Of a stretch of 64,000 nt of DNA, positions 1 to 10,519 are shown one piece after another; the stretch's first letter is position 1; every line of letters begins with the position of its first letter. The notes beneath the pieces were generated by a model that was not told where the DNA came from, searched no databases, and saw only the letters and a list, made by a program, of their open reading frames with translations. The position numbers and the translations under genes were made by a program. This DNA is from Pegea sp. RAD2-039 (Eukaryota; Chordata; Thaliacea; Salpida; Salpidae), in NCBI GenBank assembly GCA_034620365.1, contig JAQGEQ010000143.1, forward strand, positions 35,439-99,438. The letters are read 5' to 3'.

Positions 1-1850
1 ATTGTTTTCAGATTACCAACAACTAACTAATTAGGATAATTTAAAAATTAAATAAATATAAACGATATATAGAAACAAAAACAAATTCATAATTTCTTAT
101 TCTTATCACCATTTGTAAAAGAAATAAGATTGTCAATAAATCTTAAACTAAAAATAAAACTAATTAAAAGTTATTCTTATTTTGTTTGAAAACTAAATGA
201 TGAGAACATTCTAGAATGAAAAATATTGGAAACAGTTTAAAGTTTGAATATTAAGTAAGAAATTTTTACAAAAATACATTGGTCGATTACATTTAAGTAG
301 AACCAAGAGATTTGATGAGCGCAAGTTTTTTCACATTTTTTTAAGGTGTTTCAAATCAATTATCTTCAGTTATTTCGAAAATGAATCTTCTATCTTAAAG
401 CTTTCTTATAAGATTTTATCTTTACAGTTTTAAATAAAAAATAAAACTTCAAAGAAATCTGCTTTATATTTTGAATACTTTTTAAATAAAGTACAATTTA
501 GTTTACAATTAAGTTATATTTAAGCTAAAATAAGTTTACAATCTATACAATTAGTCAACATTTAAACAACTCCTAACTAACTGAATTTCGTCATCAGTAT
601 TTGTTGAAACAATCTTATTTGATAATGGTTGAAATAGAATACTGATGTCTTGTTAATTAAATATCCCCTTTATAATAACTTTGCCATAAAATTCATAATG
701 TGAGTTAGCCACATAAAAAGCTGACAACACTGCCGGTATCATAGACTTGCTTTGTTGTAACAAGATTGCTGGTCATCTAGCTGTTGGAGAATCAAACCTA
801 CAGCAGATGCAAAGCTTGCAATTGAATATTATGAATATTTGACCCGCTATAACCTGTACTTTATAGCAAGAAACACAATAAAGTGTAGATTACATCGGGA
901 CGAATTGTGACAATTGTACTGAAAGAAAAATTTGGTTTTTATATGCAGTGTATTTAGTTTAATGTTTGTGGTCGGAAGTATTTGCATAAAAATGAATTTA
1001 AGTTTCTATATGTTGCCTACGTTTTATAAACAAAACCGAATTCTTGTTTTATCTTAACTAATAAGAAAGTAAATTACTAATCGTTAAATTGTTTTCAGGT
1101 TACCAACAACTAACTAATTAGGATAATTTAAAAATTAACTAAATATAAACGATGTATAGAAACAAAAATAAATTCTTAATTTCTTATTCTTATCACCATT
1201 TGTAAAAGAAATAAGATTGCCAATAAATCTTAAACTAAAATTAAAGCTAATTAAAAGTTATTCCTATTTTGTTTGAAAACTAAATGATGAGGACATTCTA
1301 GAATGAAAATTATAGCAAACAGCTTAAGGTTTGAATAATAAGTAAGAAAACTTTACAAAAATACATTGGTCGATTACATTTAAGTAGAACCAAGAGATTT
1401 GAAAGGCAGCAAGTTTTTTCACACTGTTTTTTAAGGTGTTTTCAAATCAATTATCTTCAATTATTGTGAATTTTACTCTGCTATCAGATATAAGTTTCAC
1501 TATCTTAGAAGATTTTATTTTCACAGTTTTTAATTAAAAATAATTAATTAAAGGAAATGTGTTTTATATTTTGAATACTTTCTAAATTAAATAAATCAAG
1601 AAAAATTCAGTTTTTATTTTTATTTACTTTTGCAAATTTTACTAAATGTACAATGACACATTATCTAATAAATATTTCAACTTTGTAAATTTACATTTTT
1701 ACACCATTACTTATTAAACTAAATATTAGTTAAATAAATTTCTTAGGAGTTTTATTACATCTATATTAGCAAAACTGCTAGAGGGCGCAACAGACTTTGT
1801 TGTTAATTTTAGAATAAAGTAGTTTTCATGATTGAAATATAAATGATGGA
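1..1850 (+). repeat. Tandem ~1087-bp repeat, first block (one and a half units)
   Basis: A full unit runs 4-1090, and the next starts at 1091 with the same motif (GTTTTCAGGTTACCAACAAC), giving a period of 1087 bp. The second unit keeps only its first half (to about 1600). It then switches to a different end sequence, about 1600-1850, which is also found at 6170-6450 and partly at 59230-59450. Short inverted repeats are built in, for example TAAGATT/AATCTTA at 125-131 and 139-145. No coding potential was seen. Confidence 0.85.
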
Positions 1851-1989
1851 AATTTTATGAAAAATTTTCAAATTTGAATAAATTTCAATAAATTTTTTTT
1901 CAAATAATAAAAAAATTAATTTCAAAAAAAAACTATATAAAATAGGTGATAGGAAACCCTTAACTTTTAACACTAAATAACTGTATATA

Positions 1990-2740
1990 CAATATAGTTA
2001 GATAAATAATTACATAAACATCAATAGCTACTAGATAGTGAGATTTTAACAGCCATATTAGTGGAATACAACGTCTCAATAAACAGATTTATAAATCACT
2101 CTTGCTTCATCACCGTCTAAGTTCTTTAAACGACTTTAATTAATTCCTTAAATAGAGATAATAGTTTCTGATACAATTCAAGATGCTGGATTGGATCAGA
2201 AACACTAAGCATGTTTTTTGTTTGTACATTTTGATGGTACAAATGAAGCTAGTGTGACCTTACCACTGCCTGCAGTAGCTGCTTTGCACAGTTTCCCTAA
2301 GTTATTTGGAGGTTTATATCTGTTAATTTAAATTTTGAGTTTGTGGTTTACTCAAAAAATTGTTTAAAAATAGATTTATTTTGATAATATGAGTTTTATT
2401 CATTGTTATCTTCACATTATTTGTTATCAATTTATTTCTAGATTTCGCTTTCTTAGTAGTTGTTATTATTAGTAGTTGATAAAATGAAATATTTAAAAGC
2501 ATTTATATTTAAAGATGACGTCATCCCTTCCTATCAAAACAAAAACAGCCTCGGGGCATTGAGTCAGGTTTTATCACAATCGAATTTTAACTCAAAATTT
2601 AGGTTTATTCATTTTTCTATTAGAAGATTAAAGATGAAGAAACCTGTTTTATTAGAAAAAATTAATTGCAGAAACCAATTAACAATTTAGTGGATATCAG
2701 ATAACGTTTTATCCTGAAATTTTGATGCAGTTTCTTATAT
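1990..2740 (-). repeat. Dispersed repeat R2, interrupting the tandem array
   Basis: This segment interrupts the ~1087-bp repeat. About 2030-2440 matches 57560-58070 in the same orientation, and matches 36240-36700 and 50990-51430 in inverted orientation. A core near 2220-2300 reads, on the minus strand, GCAAAGCAGCTACTGCAGGC, faintly like a tRNA A box, but no B box was found. The part at about 2400-2690 also has an inverted relative at 15585-15880. A reading frame within it is not preserved there and is not called a gene. Confidence 0.6.
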
Positions 2741-3070
2741 TTAAAGATATATAAATTGAGTCCTTCAACAATCTATGCAATTAGTCAATATTTAAACAAC
2801 TTCTAACTAACTGAATCACGCCATCAGTATTTGTTGAAACAATCTCATTTGATAATGGTTGAAATAGAATACTGATGTTTTGTTAATTAAAAATCCCTTA
2901 ATAAAAACTTTGCCATGAAATTCATAATGTGAGCTAGCCACATAAAAAGCTGACAACACAACCGGTATAATAGACTTGCTTCGTTGTCACATGATTGCTG
3001 GCTGTGAGAGAATCAAACTGACAGCAAATGCAATGCTTGCAATTGAATGTTATGAATATTTGGCCCGCTA

Positions 3071-3113
3071 TAATCTGCACTTTATAGCAAGAAACACAAT
3101 AAAGTGCAGATTA
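3071..3113. repeat. Perfect 15-bp inverted repeat inside the tandem unit
   Basis: The left arm TAATCTGCACTTTAT and the right arm ATAAAGTGCAGATTA are perfect complements, separated by a 13-base loop (AGCAAGAAACACA). The same perfect stem recurs at 4158-4200. It has one G-T pair at 5450-5492. At about 850-892 it has one mismatch and two G-T or T-G pairs. Copies at 28620 and 28972 are degraded. Confidence 0.85.
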
Positions 3114-4456
3114 CATCGGGACGAATTGTGACAATTGTACTGAAAGAAAATTTGGTTGTTATATGCGGTGTATTCAGTTTAATGTTTGTGGTCGGAAGTA
3201 ATTGCATAAAAATGAGTTTAAATTTCTACATGTTGCCTACGTTTTAGAAACAAAATAGAATTCTTGTTTTATCTTAACCAATGAGAAAACTAATTACTAA
3301 TCGTTAAATTGTTTTCTGGTTACCAACAACTAACTAATTAGGATAATTTAAAAATTAAATAAATATAAACGATATATAGAAACAAAAATAAACTCATAAT
3401 TTCTTATTCTTATCACCTTTTGTAAAAGAAATAAGATTGTCAATAAATCTTAAACTAAAAATAAAGCTAATTAAAAGTTATTCTTATTTTGTTTGAAAAC
3501 TATATGATGAGGACATTCTAGAATGAAAATTATTGAAACAGTTTAAAGTTTGAATATTAAGTAAGAAAACTTTACAAAAATAGATTGGTCGATTACATTT
3601 AGGTGGAACCATGAGATCTTACAAGCGCAAGTTTTTTCACATTTTTTTAAGGTGTTTTCAAATCAATTATCTTCAGTTATTTTGAAAATGAATCTTCTAT
3701 CTTAAAGCTTTCTTATAAGGTTTTATCCTCACAGTTTTAAATAAAAAATAAAACTTAAAAGAAATGTGTTTCATATTTTGAATACTTTTTAAATAAAGCA
3801 AAATTTAGTTTACAATTAAGTTAAATTTAAGCTAAAATAAGTTTACAATCATTACAATCAGTCAGCAATTAAACAACCCCTAACTAACTGAATTATGTCA
3901 TCAGTATTCGTTAAAAACAATCTCATTTGATAATGGTTGAAATAGAATACTGATGTTTTTTTAATTAAACATCCCCTTTATAATAACTTTGCCATGAAAT
4001 TCATAATATGAGTTAACCGCATAAAAAGCTGACAACACAGTCGGTATCACCGACTCGCTTCGTTGTCACACAATTGCTGGTCATCTAGCTGTTGGAGAAT
4101 CAAACCGACAGCAGACGCAATGCTTGCAATTGATCATTATGAATATTTGGCCCGCTATAATCTGCACTTTATAGCAAGAAACACAATAAAGTGCAGATTA
4201 CATCGGGACGAGTTGTGACAATTGTACTGAAAGAAAATTTGGTTCTTATATGCAGTGTATTCAGTTTAAAGTTTGTGGTCGGAAGTAATTGCATAAAAAT
4301 GAATTTCAATTTCTACATGTTGCCTGCATTTTATAAACAAAACAGAATTCTTGTTTTATCTTAACTAATAAGAAAATAAATTACTAATCGTTAAATTGTT
4401 TTCAGGTTACCAACAACTAACTAATTAGGATAATTTAAAAATTAAATAAATAAAAA

Positions 4457-4639
4457 TCGTCCTGCTTGGTGGCGAAGCGGTTACTACACCTAGCTACAAG
4501 GTACATCTAGCTTGGAAGTACCGGGTTCGACCCCAGGTAGAGACATATAAAACTCCTGAGAAATAAAAACCATAAAAAACCACTGAGAATGTGTGTTAGT
4601 GAGATGTGCTCTCTTTAGGCACCCTCCTTCGCATTTATA

Positions 4640-4669
<30 letters not shown>
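4457..4669 (+). mobile_element. tRNA-derived SINE, full copy
   Basis: The head carries RNA polymerase III promoter-like boxes: A box TGGCGAAGCGG at 4470-4480 and B box GGGTTCGACCCC at 4523-4534. A short body and a conserved tail follow (about 4590-4640, with GGCACCCTCCTTCGCATTTA), ending in a run of more than 20 A. It sits inside a ~1087-bp repeat unit. Another copy of that unit at about 29230-29310 preserves the uninterrupted site. I do not recognise the family. Confidence 0.8.
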
Positions 4670-4670
<1 letters not shown>

Positions 4671-6449
4671 GATAAATAAAAACAAAAATAAATTCATAAT
4701 TTCTTATTCTTATCACCTTTTGTAAAAGAAATAAGATTGCTAATAAATCTTAAACTAGAAATAAAACTTATTAAAAGTTATTCTTATTTTGTTTGAAAAC
4801 TAAATGATGAGGACATTCTAGAATGAAAATTATTGGAAACAGTTTAAAGTTAGAATAATAAGTAAGAAAACTTTACATAATAGATTGGTCGATTACATTT
4901 AGGTAGAACCATAAGAATTTACAAGCGCAAGTTTTTTCACATTATTTTAAGGTGTTTTCAAATCAATTATCTTCAGTTATTTCGAAAATGAATCTGCTAT
5001 CTTATAGCTTTCTTATAAGATTTTATCTTCACAGTTTTAAATAAAAAATAAATACTTCAAAGAAATGTGCTTTATATTTTGAATACTTTTTAAATAAAGT
5101 AAAATTTCGTTTACAATTAAGTTAAAATTAAGCTAAAATAAGTTTACAATCTATACAATTAGTCAACATTTAAACAACTCCTAACTAACTGAATTATGCC
5201 ATCAGTATTTGTTGAAACAATCTTATTTGATAATGGTTGAAATAGAATACTGATGTTTTGTTAATTAAACATCCCCTTTATAAAAACTTTGCCATAAAAT
5301 TCATAATATGAGTTAGCCACATAAAAAGCTGACAACACAATCGGTATCACCGATTCGCTTCGTTGTCACATGATTGCTGGTTGTTAGAGAATCAAACCGA
5401 CAGCAAATGCAAAGCTTGTAATTGAATATTATGAATATTTGGCCCGCTATAGTCTGCACTTTATAGCAAGAAACACAATAAAGTGCAGATTACATCGGGA
5501 CGAATTGTGACAATTGTACTGAAAGAAAATTTAGTTGTTATATGCAGTGTATTCAGTTTAATGTTTGTGGTCGGAAGTATTTGCATAAAAATGAATTTAA
5601 ATTTCTACATGTTGCCTACATTTTATAAACAAAACAGAATTCTTGTTTTATCTTAACTAATAAGAAAACTAATTACTAATCGTTAAATTGTTTTCAGGTT
5701 ACCAACAACTAACTAATTAGGATAATTTAAAAATTAAATCAATAAAAAGGATATATAGAAACAAAAATAAATTCATAATTTCCTATTCTTATCACCATTT
5801 GTAAAAGAAATAAGATTGTCAATAAATCTTAAACTAAAAATAAAACTTATTAAAAGTTATTCTTATTTCATTTGAAAACTAAATGATGAGGACATTCTAG
5901 AATGAAAATTATAGGAAATAGCTTAAGGTTTGAATATTAAGTAAGAAAACTTTACAAAAATAGATTTGTCGTTTACATTTAGGTAGAACCAAAAGATTTG
6001 ACAGGCGCAAGTTTTCTCACACTGTTTTTTAAGGTGTTTTCAAATCAATTATCTTCAGTTATTTTGAAAATGATATTGCTATCTCGTATGAGTTTCACTT
6101 TCTTAGAAGATTTTATCTTCACAGTTTTCAATTATAAATAAATACTTAAAGGAAATCTGTTTTATATATTTGAATACTTTCTAATATAATTAAATAAAGT
6201 TTTGTTTAGTTTTTATTTCTACTTTTTATTTCAAATTTTATTAACTTTACCATGACTCAAACAATATCAAAAAAATATGTCAACTTTCTAAATTTAGATT
6301 TTCACACTAATCATTATTAAATTAAATAATAATTAAATAACTTTCTTAGGAGTTTTATTACTTCTATATTAATAAAACTGTTAGAGGGCACAATAAAAGT
6401 TGTTGCTATTTTTAGAGAATAAAGTAGTGATTATGATTTAAAGTGGAAA

Positions 6450-7800
6450 TAATAAACAAATATGAATCACTAAGATTATTTATACTAAGATAAAAAATTG
6501 CTTAATAATAATTTTATCAGAAGGTCGTTTTGATTTTTTTTTTCTGGTATTAGCAACTCTAATTATTCATATTTTTTTAGTATTTTCAAATTAAAACATT
6601 TGTTTTTAATATTTATAGTTTACAATTAGTTCCAAATTCTTTATTCTAAAACAAATGTTGTTTCATAAGACTATTTCAACTCAGGAACATTTTATTTATA
6701 GTTATAATCAGTTACTACATCAGTGGTTTGTTTAGACAATTTTATTTCTTATCATTTGAAATAAGTCAATTCAATTTCACCTCATTTATAGTCAATAAAA
6801 GCTAGCACCAAGATATAATTTACTAATAAAAATATTATCCTTAATTTGCTATTTGTGGTATATAAATCATTTCATTTTTACATATTAGTTTTAACAAATC
6901 ACATTTATTAGTTTGTTTGATTTATCTAAAGTAATTTAGGAAAATTAAATTCCGTCTAATTTAGCAACTTAATCTTTGGTCCAAGAATTAGGTTCATCAA
7001 AAGTAATAATCAAAAATTATTTAATTGATTAAATTATGTCATTACATTTCGTTTGAACTAACTGCTCAGTTATTGGACACTTTTTTCGGTTCTAGCGTAA
7101 CTAAAGTATCTGCTAAAGATATAAATAAACATAAATTTTTTTTTTAAATAATTTATCAGAATAATGACAAAAAAATTTAAGTATATTACAAAAACAAAAA
7201 TATTGCTGAAGTCATAAGTTTAAAAAAAAATTTGATAAATTTTTACTATCAAGATAATGATTAGTAAGAAATTTTCAGTTTTTACGTCAGTAGTGTTTTT
7301 ATAAAAATTTTTTAAAAAATGATTTGAAAACATATTAAAAAAAAGTCTGAAAAAACTTGCACTTTTCAAATCTCTTTGTTCATTCTAAATGTAATCGACC
7401 AATTTATTTTTGACAACTTTTCTTACTTATTATTCAAACTTATCAAGGATTTTTTATATCAAACATCAAAACATTTAACGAATTTTTAACCAAAGAATAA
7501 AAACCACCATCAGTTTGCATAGCATTTATTAAGTAAGAAATTACAATTTACGTAGATTAGCGCAAAAATAGAAGAGTTTACAATAACTTATTGTAAGAAA
7601 ATACAATTTTAACAAAATAGATAGTTTCAAACTTTAAGAATTGAGAATGAAAACGAAATAATCATAAAAATCATCATTATACGAGTTTTCCAAAAGATCT
7701 TACATTTGCAGATTAACAGATTCTTTCTCACATTAGAAGAATCTTTCATGGCGTCAAAAGATTGGAAATTTCACTAAAAACTTTTCCACAAAAATTAAAT
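6450..7800. other. Intergenic AT-rich DNA with repeat pieces
   Basis: About 6600-6830 is a copy of repeat R3, also seen at 29700-29930, 59550-59786 and 61862-61990, with relatives downstream of the zinc-finger genes. About 7320-7450 is an inverted piece of the first half of the ~1087-bp repeat. The rest is AT-rich with homopolymer runs and shows no gene. Confidence 0.6.
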
Positions 7801-7808
7801 TTATATGG
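7741..7808 (-). pseudogene. In-frame remnant of a sixth finger beyond the Zf1 stop
   Basis: Reading past the TAG of Zf1 in the same frame gives PYKFNFCGKVFSEISNLLT, then Pro where the first zinc-binding His should be, then TGA. It lines up with PYEC..C...F....LL.H of a normal finger, with the first Cys replaced by Phe. The stop therefore falls in a former TGEKP linker, at the Lys position. The untranslated finger has since decayed. Confidence 0.7.
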
Positions 7809-8513
7809 CTACTCATAGACATGATTTTCTGCATGAGTTAAAAAGTCAGATTTTTCATTAAATTTTTTTCCACAAACAAAACATTCATATGACTTTTCAC
7901 CTGTATGAGTTTTTTCATGAGTTAAAATAGTAGATTTTTGACTAAATTGTTTTCCACAAACCATACCAGCAGATTGCTTCTTATCACTATGAGTTTTTTC
8001 ATGAGTTGAAAGACTAGATTTTTGACTAAATTGTTTCCCACAAACAGTACAATCATATGACTTCTTATCGGTATGAATTTTTTGATGAGTTAAAAGAATT
8101 GATTTTTTAATAAAACTTTTTCCACATTCAAGACATTTATATGGCTTTACACCAGTATGAGTTCTTCTGTGGATGACAAGCTTAGATTTGGATGTAAAAT
8201 GTTTGTTACAAACCAAGCATTCATTCTTGTTTTCCAAAGAAGATTTATTGTTATTTTCAAGTGTGGTTTCTTTTTCTTGGTCTGCTTTTGCATTCTTACC
8301 AACTTCTTCATTAGAGTAACTTGTACTTGGTGTACCTTCTTTTAAACTGTTTAAACTAGTTTGGTCAACGTGATTCTTATGCTTGCTATAAGCTCCACTG
8401 GAAGAGCTTTGCAAATTTGTCTCTTCTGCAGTTTTCTTTTCAAAACTGTTCTTACTATCATCCAATGAAAGTTTTCTTTTTCGATTTAGTTTTTTGTCGT
8501 TCAACAAATTCAT
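7809..8513 (-). CDS. C2H2 zinc-finger protein Zf1 (truncated, 5 fingers)
   Basis: Encodes 234 residues from an ATG (8513-8511). Residues 1-98 form a Ser/Lys/Glu-rich N-terminus with a basic RKRKLSLDD motif (11-19), a likely nuclear localisation signal, and an HVDQTSLN stretch (48-55). Five C2H2 fingers follow with 28-residue spacing (first Cys at 99, 127, 155, expected 183, 211). Finger 4 has Gly in place of its first Cys (AGMVC) and probably cannot bind zinc normally. Linkers depart from TGEKP more than in the other genes. The TAG stop replaces a linker Lys, and a degraded finger follows in frame, so the protein was once longer. By family it should be a nuclear DNA-binding regulator. It is the most divergent member, and its first finger (CLVCNKHF) resembles that of Zf7. 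The start lacks the TTCAG-CCTATTAAC leader of the other copies. It may be functional or a young pseudogene. Confidence 0.75.
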   Translation of the reverse strand: MNLLNDKKLNRKRKLSLDDSKNSFEKKTAEETNLQSSSSGAYSKHKNHVDQTSLNSLKEGTPSTSYSNEEVGKNAKADQEKETTLENNNKSSLENKNECLVCNKHFTSKSKLVIHRRTHTGVKPYKCLECGKSFIKKSILLTHQKIHTDKKSYDCTVCGKQFSQKSSLSTHEKTHSDKKQSAGMVCGKQFSQKSTILTHEKTHTGEKSYECFVCGKKFNEKSDFLTHAENHVYE

Positions 8514-9340
8514 TATTTACTTAATAATCTAAATTTAAATAAAAATTTTTATAATTAAAAACGTCTATTACAAATTTAAAAAAATACTAATGAAACAATA
8601 CATAGTTAATTTAAAGATTTTCATACAGAGTTTTATTCCTTATTAATTTATTTCATGTGATATAGTTTGTATACAAATTGTAGCAGTAAACCATTCTGTT
8701 TAAACAAACGTTTTCTAGAAGGCTAAACCATAAGTTTATCATGTTTCACATACTTAATAGTATTTAAAATGAACTTTACAAAAACAAAATGTTCTTAGCC
8801 TTTTAAACTTTTAAAACTTTAAAATAGTAAAGAAAAGCAATTTTTCATAAAATTAAGCAAGCTAGAAAATATTACATGATATCGAAAACAATTCAGGATT
8901 ATGTAACACCAAATGTAATATTTTATCCACATTAAGCCTACAATCAACTATAAGATGCAAAAGATAATAAAGCACTCCCTTTGAGAAATTTATACAACAC
9001 AGTTCACGTTACCAAGCATACTCTGTTTAAGTATATTTAACAAGACATATATATATATATATATGTTTAATTCATAAAAGTGATTTATTGATCTTCAAAA
9101 ATGTTTGTAGAAATCATAATTTTGAAAGCAATGTTAGAAACATAAAAATATTTGCACGTAAATTATGATGACAGAATCAAAGTTTTAGAAGCTTCTGCTG
9201 TATGGATTTTGTAACTTGTCGATTATTATTTTGATGATTTTACTGCTTTGCTGTTAATATTTGTTGTGCATTAAAATTTTTAGGCAATATTGAGTAGCTG
9301 CAAATCTAAACTTATTAAGAGAATTTGTTAATGCAGCTTG
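8514..9340 (-). repeat. Upstream arm of Zf1, related to the arms of other Zf genes
   Basis: This region upstream of Zf1 is AT-rich and non-coding. About 8570-8800 resembles sequence at 22590-22800 and 37000-37200, upstream of the solo finger relics. About 8870-9340 resembles the arm ends upstream of Zf2 (21900-22400). The block near 9100-9330, containing AAAGCAATGTTAGAAAC, recurs at about 22160-22400, 49480-49720 and 58200-58420, and inverted at 24190-24360, 38660-38760 and 46000-46215. A short TA microsatellite lies at about 9046-9063. Confidence 0.6.
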
Positions 9341-10460
9341 CATTCCTTTTTTGTTTCTTTTAAAGCAACATAAAAGTATTAATTTTCTAGAAGTTTCTTT
9401 TAAATATTAATAATTTTAATATTAATAATGTAAAACACATATAATATTAAGCTGAAAACTCTATCTTAAAAAGTTTAATTCAGATTTAGTTTGAAAAGAA
9501 AACAAAACTTTCAAAAAAACGATATTTGTACAGTTCTATTTTTTGAATGAAGTCTATAATTTTTACTAGAAAGCTCTTAGTAAGGTTTTTTAAAACCATT
9601 TAACTTTGTGATAAAAGATTAACTTTCTAATATTTCTTTATGATTTTTTTACATTTCTTTTATATGTTTAAATACAAACTGTTTTAAATGAGAATGTTTT
9701 AGGTATTCATGACTTAATTAACTATATTAGTAATTTATAACGAGGCTTATAATTTAAAAGAAACTAATGTATAAATAGATGTTTCTTACTAATGGATCAC
9801 AATTTAAAGATTAGTAATTATAGTATTACTAATTATAATATTAATATATAATTATTAATTATATTATAGTATTTTTATTATGATATCTAAGATTTTTTGT
9901 TGTTAATAGTATCTCTCAGTAGGATTTCATTAGCAGATTAATATAGAGATTAGTAACTACATTTGAGTGTAGTTGCAAGAAACTAAAGTTTCGATCTTAA
10001 ACTATCTATTTTTCAATTTAATGAATTCTTTTTATCATTTCATATTAAAAATAAATGCATCTTAATAATACATTTTATCAACAACTACATCATCATAATT
10101 ACTCTCATCTGCTACAGTACTGAGTCATTTATTACCCAAATGTTTACATCAAACTTACAATTATAGGTTGATAAAAAATTAAGTGACTTTTTCATCTTTT
10201 TTAAATTTGGAAAAAAATCAGATGAACCATATTTTGCTGGTTGTTTAGCAGTTAGTTTATTTTAAACTTTTTTATTAAATAAGATCTTTACGACCTATTT
10301 GGTTTTATTATTTATACGTCAGATTTGTTGCTAATCAACAAAACACAATAGTCTAACAATTTGTTTCGCTGTAGTTAATCTTCCCCGCATTGTCTTACTT
10401 CTATAATATTTAAAAGAATTCATCTTTAAATGCCTTTTATGGCTATATGGATTCTCCCAA
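9120..10460. repeat. Segment duplicated in inverted orientation at 44873-46215
   Basis: Successive landmarks, including the aaaagaaacaaaaaaggaatg-type tract, the TAATATTATA palindromic stretches near 9820-9870 and the exon-like block at 10331-10460, reappear in reverse order and strand at 44873-46215. Apart from the exon-like block at its end, no coding sequence was found. Confidence 0.7.
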
Positions 10461-10477
10461 TATAAACGAAGCCAACT
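10331..10477 (-). CDS. Possible orphan terminal exon, function unknown
   Basis: On the minus strand a pyrimidine-rich tract ending in TTTTCAG (ending at 10478) is followed by an open frame of 48 codons closing in TAG. It begins SWLRLYWENPYSHKRHLK and ends KQIVRLLCFVD. The last 42 codons recur at 44873-44998 in the inverted duplicate, still open, with two amino-acid changes (Ser to Asn, Arg to Gly). No upstream exon was found and I do not recognise the protein. Short length and recent duplication mean the open frame may be chance or a relic. Confidence 0.3.
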   Translation of the reverse strand, partial: SWLRLYWENPYSHKRHLKMNSFKYYRSKTMRGRLTTAKQIVRLLCFVD

Positions 10478-10519
10478 CTGAAAATAATAAAAGTATATAA
10501 TTCTCATATCCTCGTCCAA

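Larger units (their letters stand above)
2755..6450 (+). repeat. Tandem ~1087-bp repeat, second block
   Basis: A second-half unit runs 2760-3310. Units then start at 3311, 4398 and 5690. The spacing 3311 to 4398 is exactly 1087 bp. The next spacing, 1292 bp, returns to about 1.08 kb once the SINE at 4457-4669 is subtracted. The last unit is a first half (5690 to about 6170) ending in the same variant end as the first block (6170-6450). Three hairpins recur in the second half: a 10-bp stem (2822-2831 with 2868-2877), a nested stem (5331-5367) and a 15-bp stem (3071-3085 with 3099-3113). Confidence 0.85.

Noticed and set aside
2460-2690. 76-codon open frame in repeat R2
   Set aside because: It starts at TTG, and the inverted relative at 15585-15880 has a stop three codons after the ATG.
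4457-4540. tRNA gene at the SINE head (also at 16142-16212 and 34799-34873)
   Set aside because: A and B boxes are present, but the heads are joined to a shared SINE body and I could not fold a clean cloverleaf with a clear anticodon.
4446-4682. 11-bp direct repeat (ATAAATAAAAA) around the SINE as a target-site duplication
   Set aside because: The uninterrupted site at about 29265-29305 already contains both copies.
8157-8345. 62-codon plus-strand frame inside Zf1
   Set aside because: Antisense shadow of the zinc-finger coding sequence.
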